From: Verrucomicrobiales bacterium
GTDB lineage: Bacteria > Verrucomicrobiota > Verrucomicrobiia > Limisphaerales > UBA1096
Reading direction: 5' to 3'
NCBI GenBank assembly: GCA_028817635.1
Contig: JAPPPH010000216.1
Coordinates: 1-5,108 of the forward strand
Length of the DNA: 5,108 nt
Shown: positions 1 to 5,056 of the stretch, in pieces
Layout of the letters: every line of letters starts with the position of its first letter
How positions within the stretch are numbered: the stretch's first letter is position 1
Notes under the pieces: model-generated
What the model saw: the letters and a program-made list of their open reading frames with translations, nothing else
Database searches by the model: none
What the model was told of the DNA's origin: nothing
Program-made: the position numbers and the translations under genes

Positions 1-353
1 AACCGTCGCTTTGGGAGGCTGATTTTGATCCGGTAGGTTTTCAATGGGTGAACTGCAACGACCGGGAAAGCTCGGTTCTCACCTTCATTCGTAACGCCAA
101 GTCGGGCGGTGAAGCGTTACTCGTGGCGGTAAATTTCACACCGGTGCCGCGAAGCGACTACCGGGTGGGAGTGCCGGAGGGCGGCCACTGGGAGGAGATG
201 CTCAACAGCGACGCGGCCATTTACGGTGGAACGAATGTTGGCAACGAGGGCTGCCGCGAGTCTGTTGCCGAACCAAGCGATGACATGGCGCAGTCGTTGA
301 AGGTAGAGTTGCCGCCGCTTGGTGTGGTTGTGTTCCGCTTGGTCAAGCGATGA
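1..353 (+). CDS. glgB: 1,4-alpha-glucan branching enzyme, C-terminal end (partial at 5' side)
   Basis: This is the last 116 codons of a gene that enters from the left edge; the open frame begins at base 3 with PSLWEADFDPVGFQWVNCND and ends at the TGA at 351-353. GlgB makes the alpha-1,6 branches of glycogen in the cytoplasm. The residues seen are its C-terminal all-beta domain, not the catalytic barrel. The recognisable family signature is the run SVLTFIRNAK, then NFTPVPRSDYRVGVP, then the W-E-x-x-N-S-D segment and the closing LPPLGVVVFRL, which follow the order and spacing of the E. coli GlgB tail as I remember it. The GTG at 48 is an internal valine, not a start. The stop overlaps the ATG of the next gene by four bases, suggesting co-transcription and coupled translation. 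The last codons carry a one-mismatch copy of the window's iterated palindrome. The family call is firm; the catalytic residues lie outside the window. Confidence 0.93.
   Translation, partial: PSLWEADFDPVGFQWVNCNDRESSVLTFIRNAKSGGEALLVAVNFTPVPRSDYRVGVPEGGHWEEMLNSDAAIYGGTNVGNEGCRESVAEPSDDMAQSLKVELPPLGVVVFRLVKR
337..348. repeat. Iterated palindrome, one-mismatch copy (glgB 3' end)
   Basis: GCTTGGTCAAGC differs by one base from the palindrome GCTTGGCCAAGC. It covers the final glgB codons (read as RLVKR) immediately before the overlapping comF ATG. Confidence 0.5.
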
Positions 354-1105
354 GCGGCGTGGCGACAGCGTTGTCGGGCTTGGCCAAGCGCGGCCTGGCA
401 GTGGTTTATCCGGAAGTCTGCCAATTGTGCCACGACGAAACGGCGCGGCCGGAGGACGGATACGTCGGCGCGGCTTGTCTCGCGCAGTTAAAACCAATTG
501 AGGCGCCGTTTTGCCGGAAATGCGGCCAGCCATTTGACGGGGAGATCGCGGGCGATTTTGAATGTACGAATTGCAGGGAGATGGGGCTGAAATTTGAATG
601 TGCGCGGGGCGTGATGCGAGGAACGGAGGAGATGCTGACTGCGATTCACCGATTCAAATACCAGCAGGCGCTCTGGCTGGAGCCGTTGTTTCGACGGTTG
701 TTCGCGGAGGTGGCTGTGGAACAAATCCGCTTGTGGCGGGGCGATTGCCTTGTGCCGGTGCCGCTTCATCCGGTACGGTTTCGCGAGCGCGGGTTCAACC
801 AAGCGGAGACGTTGTGTCGCAACCTGAGCCAGGATGTTGCCCTGCCGGTGGTGTCCCGCGCCGTGAAACGCATTCGCGTAACCCGAACACAGGCGTTGCT
901 CTCAAGGGGGGAGCGTCTGGCCAACATGCGCGGGGCATTTGCACCCGCGAAAATGAATTTGAACGGCAAGCGAGTCGTGCTTGTCGATGATGTTTTGACA
1001 ACCGGAGCCACAACCAGTGAATGTGCCGCAGCCTGCCTGAAAGCGGGTGCGTCGGCTGTTTGTGTCTGGGCGCTGGCCCGTGGACTTGGTTCGCCAAGTA
1101 ACTGA
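350..1105 (+). CDS. comF: ComF family protein (phosphoribosyltransferase-like, zinc-finger N-terminus)
   Basis: A 251-residue protein of usual ComF length. The N-terminus has paired cysteines typical of the ComF zinc-binding region: C24-x2-C27, C43, C55-x2-C58 and C72-x2-C75. The middle carries the family block HRFKY (100-104) and VPVPLHPVRFRERGFNQAE (135-153). The C-terminal half has the PRPP-binding loop of type I phosphoribosyltransferases, VVLVDDVLTTGATT (209-222), with the acidic pair D213-D214. In naturally competent bacteria ComF helps bring in or process transforming single-stranded DNA, but homologues are also common in species with no known competence, so its role here is uncertain. 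The ATG at 350 overlaps the glgB stop (ATGA); no Shine-Dalgarno is visible, consistent with coupling. accD follows after 4 bp. Residues 11-14 (LAKR) are encoded by an exact copy of the iterated palindrome. Confidence 0.9.
   Translation: MSGVATALSGLAKRGLAVVYPEVCQLCHDETARPEDGYVGAACLAQLKPIEAPFCRKCGQPFDGEIAGDFECTNCREMGLKFECARGVMRGTEEMLTAIHRFKYQQALWLEPLFRRLFAEVAVEQIRLWRGDCLVPVPLHPVRFRERGFNQAETLCRNLSQDVALPVVSRAVKRIRVTRTQALLSRGERLANMRGAFAPAKMNLNGKRVVLVDDVLTTGATTSECAAACLKAGASAVCVWALARGLGSPSN
378..389. repeat. Iterated palindrome GCTTGGCCAAGC, exact (comF)
   Basis: This is a perfect 12-bp palindrome inside the start of comF, read there in the frame L-A-K-R. It lies 41 bp after the near-copy at the end of glgB. 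See the entry for the copy at 2746 and the findings for the family as a whole. Confidence 0.8.
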
Positions 1106-1109
1106 CAAC

Positions 1110-2081
1110 ATGTCTGATCTGGACGATTTTTCTAAAACCTTACCCAAGCTGGAGACCGTGGATGCCGAGGCCATCCCGGGCGGACTGGAGCCGGGAAGCG
1201 GCTCGGCCAAGCTGAAATTCGGCGAGAACACAGGCCGAAAGAAAAACATCCCGAAAGGGTTGTGGACCAAGTGCGGCAAGTGCTCCGAGTTGATCTTCGA
1301 CAAGGACCTTGATGAAAACCTCAAGACCTGTACGTCGTGCGGTTACCATTTTCCGATCTCTGCGCGCGCACGGCTGGAGTCATTGATCGACGAGGGATCG
1401 TTCAAGGAGATGGACGCCGGCATGGCCAGTGTGGATGTGCTCAAGTTTACCGGCGTGGCGTCGTACCCGTCCAAGCTCGAGCGGTATCAGGAGAAAACCG
1501 GTGAGTCGGATGCGGTCATCACCGGGGTCTGCCAGATGGGGCCGCACAAGGTCGCGCTAGGGATCATGGATTTTTCATTCCTCGGCGGCTCGATGGGGTC
1601 GGTGGTCGGCGAAAAGTTGACGCGTCTCATCGAGGCCGGCACCAAGGGCAAGATACCGGTTGTGATCATTTCAACCAGCGGCGGCGCACGAATGTACGAG
1701 GGGATGTTCAGCCTGATGCAGATGGCCAAGACCTGCGGGGCGTTGGCGTACCACGCCGATGCCAAGCTGCCGTACATCAGTGTCCTGACGCACCCGACGA
1801 CGGCCGGTGTGATGGCGAGCTACGCCAGTGTGGGAGACCTGATCATCGCCGAGCCGGGCGCGATGATTGGCTTCGCCGGTCCGCGCGTGATCAAGGATAC
1901 GACGCAGGCGGAATTGCCGCCCGGATTTCAGACTGCGGAGTTTTTGATGGATCGAGGGATGATCGACGCGATCGTGCCGCGCAACGAAATGCGCGATTCG
2001 CTGATCGGGTATCTGGATTTTCTTTCAACCGGGAAAACCAAGCCGAAGGCCAGACGCGCTGCCAAGAAAAAGGCCTCTTAA
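1110..2081 (+). CDS. accD: Acetyl-CoA carboxylase, carboxyltransferase subunit beta
   Basis: A 323-residue cytoplasmic subunit that, with AccA, moves the carboxyl group from carboxybiotin to acetyl-CoA to give malonyl-CoA for fatty acid synthesis. The four-cysteine zinc ribbon is intact: C55-x2-C58 and C74-x2-C77, with the 15-residue spacer of the E. coli enzyme. It is followed by the family motif GYHFPISARARLESLID. The crotonase-fold core shows GGSMGSVVGEK (159-169), SGGARM (190-195), AGVMAS (232-237) and GFAGPRVI (254-261), which are the substrate-binding and oxyanion segments. Compared with E. coli AccD the zinc ribbon begins about 28 residues later, so there is an N-terminal extension (SDLDDFSKTLPKLE and onward) of unknown purpose. 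The ATG at 1110 was chosen because it lies 4 bp after the comF stop; the upstream frame to 1047 only overlaps comF. No strong Shine-Dalgarno is seen. A Lys/Arg-rich tail (KTKPKARRAAKKKAS) ends the protein. accA is not adjacent in this window. Confidence 0.95.
   Translation: MSDLDDFSKTLPKLETVDAEAIPGGLEPGSGSAKLKFGENTGRKKNIPKGLWTKCGKCSELIFDKDLDENLKTCTSCGYHFPISARARLESLIDEGSFKEMDAGMASVDVLKFTGVASYPSKLERYQEKTGESDAVITGVCQMGPHKVALGIMDFSFLGGSMGSVVGEKLTRLIEAGTKGKIPVVIISTSGGARMYEGMFSLMQMAKTCGALAYHADAKLPYISVLTHPTTAGVMASYASVGDLIIAEPGAMIGFAGPRVIKDTTQAELPPGFQTAEFLMDRGMIDAIVPRNEMRDSLIGYLDFLSTGKTKPKARRAAKKKAS
1201..1212. repeat. Iterated palindrome, one-mismatch copy (accD)
   Basis: GCTCGGCCAAGC differs by one base from the 12-bp palindrome. 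It is the only near-copy in accD and is read as SAKL. A single degenerate copy like this could be chance. Confidence 0.3.
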
Positions 2082-2084
2082 GTC

Positions 2085-2726
2085 TCAGTCTCCGGGGGGA
2101 TACTCGATAATCGAGATGTCCTTGTACCAGATTTCACAGGCCGGCCCGCTGTGTACCTGAAGGGCAATCACGCCGCTTTTGGCAATCTCCGGATCTTCCT
2201 CAATATAGTCCACCGTGTTGTGTCCATTGAGGAAGAGCTGGATACGGTTGCCGCGGGCGACAATCCGGTAATCATTCCAGCCATCGACGTTGGCGATCTT
2301 GGGGATGTCCTCGGCGGGTGGCCCTGCGAGGATTTTTCGGCGGCGGGATTCATCGTAAAGTGCACCCCAGTATTTTTGCCCAATGTCCGCCTGAAAACCG
2401 ATTACCTCGTGATGATTCGGGATGCGCTTGGTGCGGAATTGAACACCGGCATTGGCCTGCGGCGAGCCGACAATCTTGAATTTCAGGTTCAACTCAAAAT
2501 TCTCGTACTCTCTCGTTGTGCAGAGAAACTCGTTGTTCGGGATTTTTTCGGTGAGACGCCCGGCAACGATCGAGCCGTTTTCGATTCGGAAACAGTCCAT
2601 ATCGCCTTCCCAGCCGGAGAGCGATTTGCCGTCGAACATCGATTTGGCGGAGACCTTTTTCATCGGCTTGACGGCACAGCAGCCCGCGACAAGCGCGGCA
2701 ACGAAGAGATAAAAAACGGATTTCAC
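2085..2726 (-). CDS. DUF1080 (3-keto-disaccharide hydrolase-like) lipoprotein
   Basis: A 213-residue predicted lipoprotein. Counting from the GTG at 2726, a lysine at position 2 and a hydrophobic stretch lead to the lipobox LVAGC with the acylated cysteine at C16. The residue after it is Cys, not Asp, so outer-membrane placement is the default expectation. The rest is one DUF1080 domain: it opens with FDGKSLSGW (31-39), has a central QFRTKRIPNHHEVIGFQADIG block, then the jelly-roll strands GNRIQLFLNGHNTVDYIEED, and closes with GVIALQVHSGPACEIWYKDISI. This concanavalin-like fold is very abundant in PVC bacteria, and some members act on 3-keto-glycosides; the substrate here is unknown. An alternative TTG start at 2756 would add MAKRSGRLRP, giving C26 and a more basic n-region. 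I prefer GTG because a GCAGG lies about 9 bases upstream and the TTG sits inside the iterated palindrome, but the choice is not certain. It follows the aminotransferase gene on the same strand and ends 3 bp from the accD stop, convergently. Confidence 0.85.
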   Translation of the reverse strand: MKSVFYLFVAALVAGCCAVKPMKKVSAKSMFDGKSLSGWEGDMDCFRIENGSIVAGRLTEKIPNNEFLCTTREYENFELNLKFKIVGSPQANAGVQFRTKRIPNHHEVIGFQADIGQKYWGALYDESRRRKILAGPPAEDIPKIANVDGWNDYRIVARGNRIQLFLNGHNTVDYIEEDPEIAKSGVIALQVHSGPACEIWYKDISIIEYPPGD

Positions 2727-2745
2727 GGGACGAAGCCTGCCCGAT

Positions 2746-2759
2746 CGCTTGGCCAAGCG
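2746..2759. repeat. Iterated palindrome CGCTTGGCCAAGCG, exact 14 bp (between aminotransferase and DUF1080 genes)
   Basis: A perfect 14-bp palindrome lies in the short gap between two minus-strand genes. If the DUF1080 gene starts at GTG 2726 this copy is non-coding; if it starts at TTG 2756 the palindrome itself supplies the start codon and reads MAKR. It could in principle fold in the intercistronic mRNA. Confidence 0.85.
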
Positions 2760-2768
2760 CGAGCAGTT

Positions 2769-3629
2769 TCAGTCGACTGCGGTAGCGTGCCGGGCCAGCT
2801 CCGCATAATATGCCTCGGCCAGTTGGGCAACCAGCGGATGGTCTGAGAGGGAAACGCCGTCGACTTGGCCAACCGAGCGAATGCCCGTGGCGGCGGAAGT
2901 CACAAAAACCGCATCCGCCTTCTTGATGTCGTTTGCCGGGATGGATTCCTCCCTCACCGCTTGGCCAAGCGCGGAGGCCAAGCCGATGATGAGTCGGCGG
3001 GTGACACCCGGAAGCACGCCATCTGAAAGCGGCGGGGTATAGAGAGTATTGTCCTGAATCCAAAACAGGTTCGCGGAGGACGTCTCGGTGATGTTGCCAT
3101 CGGAGTTAAGAATGAGGCCGTCATCCGCACCGTTCTCCTTGGCCAAGCGCTTGGCCAGTATGGAGCCAAGCTTGTTGCCGGATTTGATCGCAGCCAGCGG
3201 ATCGTCCTTGGCCACTCTGGCGCTTGTACTCACCAGTACGAGCGGTGTCGGCTTGGTTTCCGGAATCGGGTGAAGCGTTATCAGTGCGTAAGGCTGCTCA
3301 TTTCCGGTGAGTCCGTAACCCCGTTCGCCTGTGCCGCGCGTTACCATCAACCGTGCGATACAATTGGATGCGGTGTTTCGTTGGATGAGCTTCTTTGTGA
3401 GATCCAGAAAATCGTCGGGTGTGTGGGGTAGGTTGAGTCCGATGGTTTCAGCCCCGGCCATCAGGCGAATCATGTGCCATTCCCAAAGAAACGGCGCACC
3501 CTCATAAACTCGAACCGTCTCGAACAAACTGTCGCCGTAAAGGAAACTACGATCGCCCGGAGAGATGACGATCTCTTCAACCGGAAGAATTTGTCCGTTG
3601 AAACTGGCGATTGTTTGGGCGTGGTTCAT
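2769..3629 (-). CDS. Fold-type IV PLP-dependent aminotransferase (aminodeoxychorismate lyase / BCAT / D-amino acid transaminase family)
   Basis: A 286-residue cytoplasmic enzyme from the ATG at 3629; a TTG at 3641 would add MSAL. Numbering below is from that longer form. The N-terminal class IV signature is DRSFLYGDSLFETVRVYEGA (30-49), followed by the H56-x2-R59 pair. The catalytic Schiff-base lysine is K153 in AIKSGNKL. The PLP-ring glutamate is E186 in the segment GNITETSSANLFWI (182-195). The later GVLPGVTRRLI (208-218) and VTSAATGI (247-254) blocks contact the PLP phosphate and substrate in this fold. Family members differ mainly in substrate, so the pathway cannot be settled: the GDSLFET segment looks more like PabC-type lyase (4-aminobenzoate for folate) than BCAT, but a branched-chain or D-amino-acid transaminase is possible. 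It is the first gene of a probable two-gene unit with the DUF1080 lipoprotein. Three exact copies of the iterated palindrome lie inside it, in two reading frames. Confidence 0.88.
   Translation of the reverse strand: MNHAQTIASFNGQILPVEEIVISPGDRSFLYGDSLFETVRVYEGAPFLWEWHMIRLMAGAETIGLNLPHTPDDFLDLTKKLIQRNTASNCIARLMVTRGTGERGYGLTGNEQPYALITLHPIPETKPTPLVLVSTSARVAKDDPLAAIKSGNKLGSILAKRLAKENGADDGLILNSDGNITETSSANLFWIQDNTLYTPPLSDGVLPGVTRRLIIGLASALGQAVREESIPANDIKKADAVFVTSAATGIRSVGQVDGVSLSDHPLVAQLAEAYYAELARHATAVD
2865..2872. repeat. Iterated palindrome core TTGGCCAA (aminotransferase)
   Basis: The 8-bp core is exact, but the flanks (GAC before, CCG after) are not palindromic. It is read on the minus strand in the frame V-G-Q-V, which differs from the LAKR frame used in comF. 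Confidence 0.65.
2958..2971. repeat. Iterated palindrome CGCTTGGCCAAGCG, exact 14 bp (aminotransferase)
   Basis: A perfect 14-bp palindrome inside the aminotransferase gene, read on the minus strand as A-L-G-Q-A. It is identical to the copy at 2746-2759. Confidence 0.85.
3138..3157. repeat. Composite double palindrome (aminotransferase)
   Basis: One full CTTGGCCAAG is followed, sharing the central AGCGCT, by a second near-copy TTGGCCAG. The central GGCCAAGCGCTTGGCC (3141-3156) is itself a perfect 16-bp palindrome. It encodes I-L-A-K-R-L-A-K on the minus strand, near the active-site lysine segment. The 17-mer at 3141-3157 is identical to the one at 4729-4745. Confidence 0.8.
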
Positions 3630-3734
3630 GAGTGCGCTCAAGTCGGCCCGTCGAAAGTCCCAAAATGAGTGCCGGTGTCAATAGGCAACGGCGGGTTGTA
3701 ACTTCTTTTGTCGGCGCACCGTAGTAGTCGGCAC
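3630..3734. promoter_or_regulatory. Divergent intergenic region, likely promoters for both flanking genes
   Basis: These 105 bases separate two genes transcribed away from each other, so promoters for both should lie here. On the minus strand a perfect TTGACA occurs (complement of 3676-3681), but the hexamer 17 bases further on, ACTTTC, is a poor -10. On the plus strand only weak matches are seen (GTGTCA at 3675-3680 with a TGTAAC-like -10 near 3697-3702). No operator palindrome stands out and the iterated TTGGCCAA motif is absent. The regulatory role is inferred from gene orientation, not from a convincing promoter. Confidence 0.35.
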
Positions 3735-4718
3735 ATGGAACGGATCATAAATCACCGGTTTGTCGGAGTCGCCCTGTTGGCTGGAGTGATCGTTTTTTCT
3801 CCCGAGGTTTCCATTGCTGAGGAGGAAAAAAAGCCCAGTCGTCGTGAGCGGTTGATGCAGCGGTTTGACAAAAACAAGGATGGTAAACTGGACGCAGAGG
3901 AACGGGAGGCAATCCGTAAATTACTCCGCCGCTCGCGAGGATCGGATGACGCCAAACCGGCCAAACGCGAGGACAAAATACACATTCCGAAAGACTACGA
4001 TCCGAAGAAGGAGTACCCGTTCATCCTCACGCTGCACGGCTATACGAGCAACGGCCGAGGCCAGTTGGGCTTCTTCCCGCTGGCCCGGTTGGCAGAGAAA
4101 TACGATTTCATTTATTGCGCCCCGGATGGAATCGACCGCAGTTGGAACGCCACCGATGCCTGCTGTGACTGGTCGGGCGAAGTGGACGACTCCAAATACC
4201 TCCGAAACCTGATCCTCAAGGCGATGAAGGAATACAACATCGACAAAAAGCGCGTGTACATCACCGGTCTGTCCAATGGAGGGTTCATGAGTTACCGCAT
4301 GGCACACGACCATTCCGACCTGATCACCGCAATCGTGCCGTTTGCCGGGGTTGGGTTTGACGAGTGGCCAAGCGCCCCGAAAAACCCGGTCAGCGTGCTG
4401 CACATTCACGGAACGAGGGACAAAACAATCAAGTGGAAGGGGGGCGGAATTCAGGGTGCCAAATACCCCAGTGCGGAAGGCAACTTCGCCAAATGGAAAG
4501 CATTCAACAAATGCGAAAAGAAAACTGACACCAGCGAGTTGAAAATTGATCTCGACCGGAAAGTCGAGGGCGCCGAGACCAAGGTCGAGCGATACGAGTC
4601 AAAAGACGGCAAAGTCGTGACCGAGCTTTGGGAAGTAGTGGATGGCGGCCATGTCACCCCGCCAAGAAGCGCCGCCCGCGAGCGAATCATCAAGTGGATG
4701 CTCGCCCGTTCGAAGTAA
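3735..4718 (+). CDS. Secreted LpqC/PHB-depolymerase-like esterase with N-terminal EF-hand
   Basis: A 327-residue exported alpha/beta hydrolase. The first 28 residues form a Sec signal peptide (basic N6-R8, hydrophobic FVGVALLAGVIVF, probable cleavage after SIA at 26-28). One canonical EF-hand loop follows at 45-56: D45, N47, D49, G50, L52 and E56 fill the calcium positions. After a charged linker the hydrolase domain starts near residue 80: LTLHGYTSNG (98-107) for the oxyanion region, APDGIDRSWNA (129-139), the paired cysteines C143-C144, the nucleophile S180 in GLSNGG (178-183), the probable acid D229 in HGTRDKTI, and the probable base H306 in DGGHVTP. This layout matches the LpqC/polyhydroxybutyrate depolymerase and feruloyl esterase group; the real ester substrate is unknown. 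The ATG at 3735 is preferred to a TTG at 3708 because it gives a compact signal peptide; neither start has a clear Shine-Dalgarno. The gene is divergent from the aminotransferase and has repeats directly after its stop. Confidence 0.87.
   Translation: MERIINHRFVGVALLAGVIVFSPEVSIAEEEKKPSRRERLMQRFDKNKDGKLDAEEREAIRKLLRRSRGSDDAKPAKREDKIHIPKDYDPKKEYPFILTLHGYTSNGRGQLGFFPLARLAEKYDFIYCAPDGIDRSWNATDACCDWSGEVDDSKYLRNLILKAMKEYNIDKKRVYITGLSNGGFMSYRMAHDHSDLITAIVPFAGVGFDEWPSAPKNPVSVLHIHGTRDKTIKWKGGGIQGAKYPSAEGNFAKWKAFNKCEKKTDTSELKIDLDRKVEGAETKVERYESKDGKVVTELWEVVDGGHVTPPRSAARERIIKWMLARSK
4364..4374. repeat. Iterated palindrome, degenerate half copy (esterase)
   Basis: GTGGCCAAGCG keeps the right half and centre of the motif. 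It is read in the third frame, as W-P-S-A. On its own this is weak. Confidence 0.3.
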
Positions 4719-4728
4719 CCTTCAAACA

Positions 4729-4747
4729 GGCCAAGCGCTTGGCCAAG
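4729..4747. repeat. Composite double palindrome just after the esterase stop
   Basis: The first 16 bases are the perfect palindrome GGCCAAGCGCTTGGCC, followed by AAG, which completes a second CTTGGCCAAG. It starts 11 bp after the esterase TAA. It can form a GC-rich hairpin in RNA but has no run of T after it, so it is not a classical terminator. Its first 17 bases are identical to 3141-3157 inside a different gene. Confidence 0.8.
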
Positions 4748-4793
4748 GGCAGGGCAGAATATCGAACGCCGAAGCGTAAATGGCCGGAGGTAG

Positions 4794-4814
4794 GGACGGC
4801 TGTCCCAGCCGTCC
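4794..4814. repeat. REP-like hairpin, copy A
   Basis: Perfect 8-bp arms GGACGGCT (4794-4801) and AGCCGTCC (4807-4814) flank the loop GTCCC. A competing fold exists, because GGGAC (4793-4797) can pair with GTCCC (4802-4806). It could act as a 3' hairpin for the esterase transcript, but the bases after it (TTGTGTTA) are not a strong T run. A near-identical copy in opposite orientation is at 5035-5056. Confidence 0.75.
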
Positions 4815-4825
4815 TTGTGTTACGA

Positions 4826-4853
4826 CACAGATTTCACAGATTTTCACGGATCT
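4826..4853. repeat. Three tandem CACAGATT-type units
   Basis: Three imperfect units follow each other: CACAGATTT, CACAGATTTT and CACGGATCT. About 16 bases later AATCTGCGTTCATC (4869-4882) resembles a degenerate reverse-complement partner. From general knowledge, intergenic repeats of this 'CACAGATT ... AATCTGTGTTCATC' kind occur in several bacterial phyla, including Verrucomicrobiota. The match is by eye. Confidence 0.55.
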
Positions 4854-4948
4854 ATTTTCAACCCTGCCAATCTGCGTTCATCATGTTGGCGCTTCCGCTT
4901 TGCTCTGCAACCAGCAGGCCAATTAGGGAACAGAGAACCCAAGGAGAG

Positions 4949-4964
4949 GGGACATTCTTGTCCC
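4949..4964. repeat. Hairpin with GGGACA arms, copy 1
   Basis: Arms GGGACA (4949-4954) and TGTCCC (4959-4964) flank the loop TTCT. The same arm core recurs at 4988-5009. Confidence 0.6.
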
Positions 4965-4987
4965 TTCATAAACCGTTAAGAATCTTC

Positions 4988-5009
4988 ACGGGGACAGGTA
5001 TGTCCCCGT
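4988..5009. repeat. Hairpin with ACGGGGACA arms, copy 2 (possible terminator on the plus strand)
   Basis: Perfect 9-bp arms ACGGGGACA (4988-4996) and TGTCCCCGT (5001-5009) flank the loop GGTA. TTCTT follows on the plus strand, so a weak Rho-independent terminator is possible. It lies 270 bp after the esterase stop and belongs to the same repeat family as the hairpin at 4949, so I file it as a repeat. Confidence 0.6.
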
Positions 5010-5017
5010 TTCTTGAG

Positions 5018-5029
5018 CCAAGCACTTGG
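5018..5029. repeat. Degenerate composite palindrome
   Basis: CCAAGCACTTGG matches the centre of the composite palindrome (CCAAGCGCTTGG at 4731-4742) with one mismatch. It lies between two hairpins in the 3' intergenic region. Confidence 0.4.
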
Positions 5030-5034
5030 TTTTA

Positions 5035-5056
5035 GGACGGCTGGGGACAGCCGTCC
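5035..5056. repeat. REP-like hairpin, copy B (opposite orientation to copy A)
   Basis: Arms GGACGGCT (5035-5042) and AGCCGTCC (5049-5056) flank the loop GGGGAC. Read on the minus strand, this copy equals copy A (4793-4814) with one extra C in the loop. The two therefore form an inverted pair about 220 bp apart. Confidence 0.75.

Noticed and set aside
902..1324. Minus-strand open frame of 140 codons across the comF-accD junction
   Set aside because: It is antisense to two well-supported genes and shows no recognisable motif.
2082..2084. Possible bidirectional terminator between accD and the DUF1080 gene
   Set aside because: Only 3 bp separate the two stop codons and no hairpin with a T run is seen there; any terminator would lie inside the genes.
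2151..2846. Long plus-strand open frame (231 codons)
   Set aside because: It lies antisense to the DUF1080 and aminotransferase genes, both of which have clear family motifs; it is a frame shadow.
3676..3703. Sigma-70 promoter with perfect TTGACA on the minus strand
   Set aside because: The matching -10 at 17-bp spacing (ACTTTC) is poor, so only the intergenic region as a whole is listed as regulatory.
337..4747. CRISPR array reading of the recurring motif
   Set aside because: Copies are short, palindromic, irregularly spaced and mostly inside conserved genes, with no regular spacers and no cas gene.
4729..4814. Classical Rho-independent terminator for the esterase
   Set aside because: Hairpins are present at 4729-4747 and 4794-4814, but neither is followed by a convincing run of T.
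4628..5035. Plus-strand 135-codon open frame after the esterase
   Set aside because: Its first third is out of frame over the esterase 3' end and the rest is translated repeats (TAVPAV, HRFHRFSRI, GTGMSPF), with no domain-like sequence.
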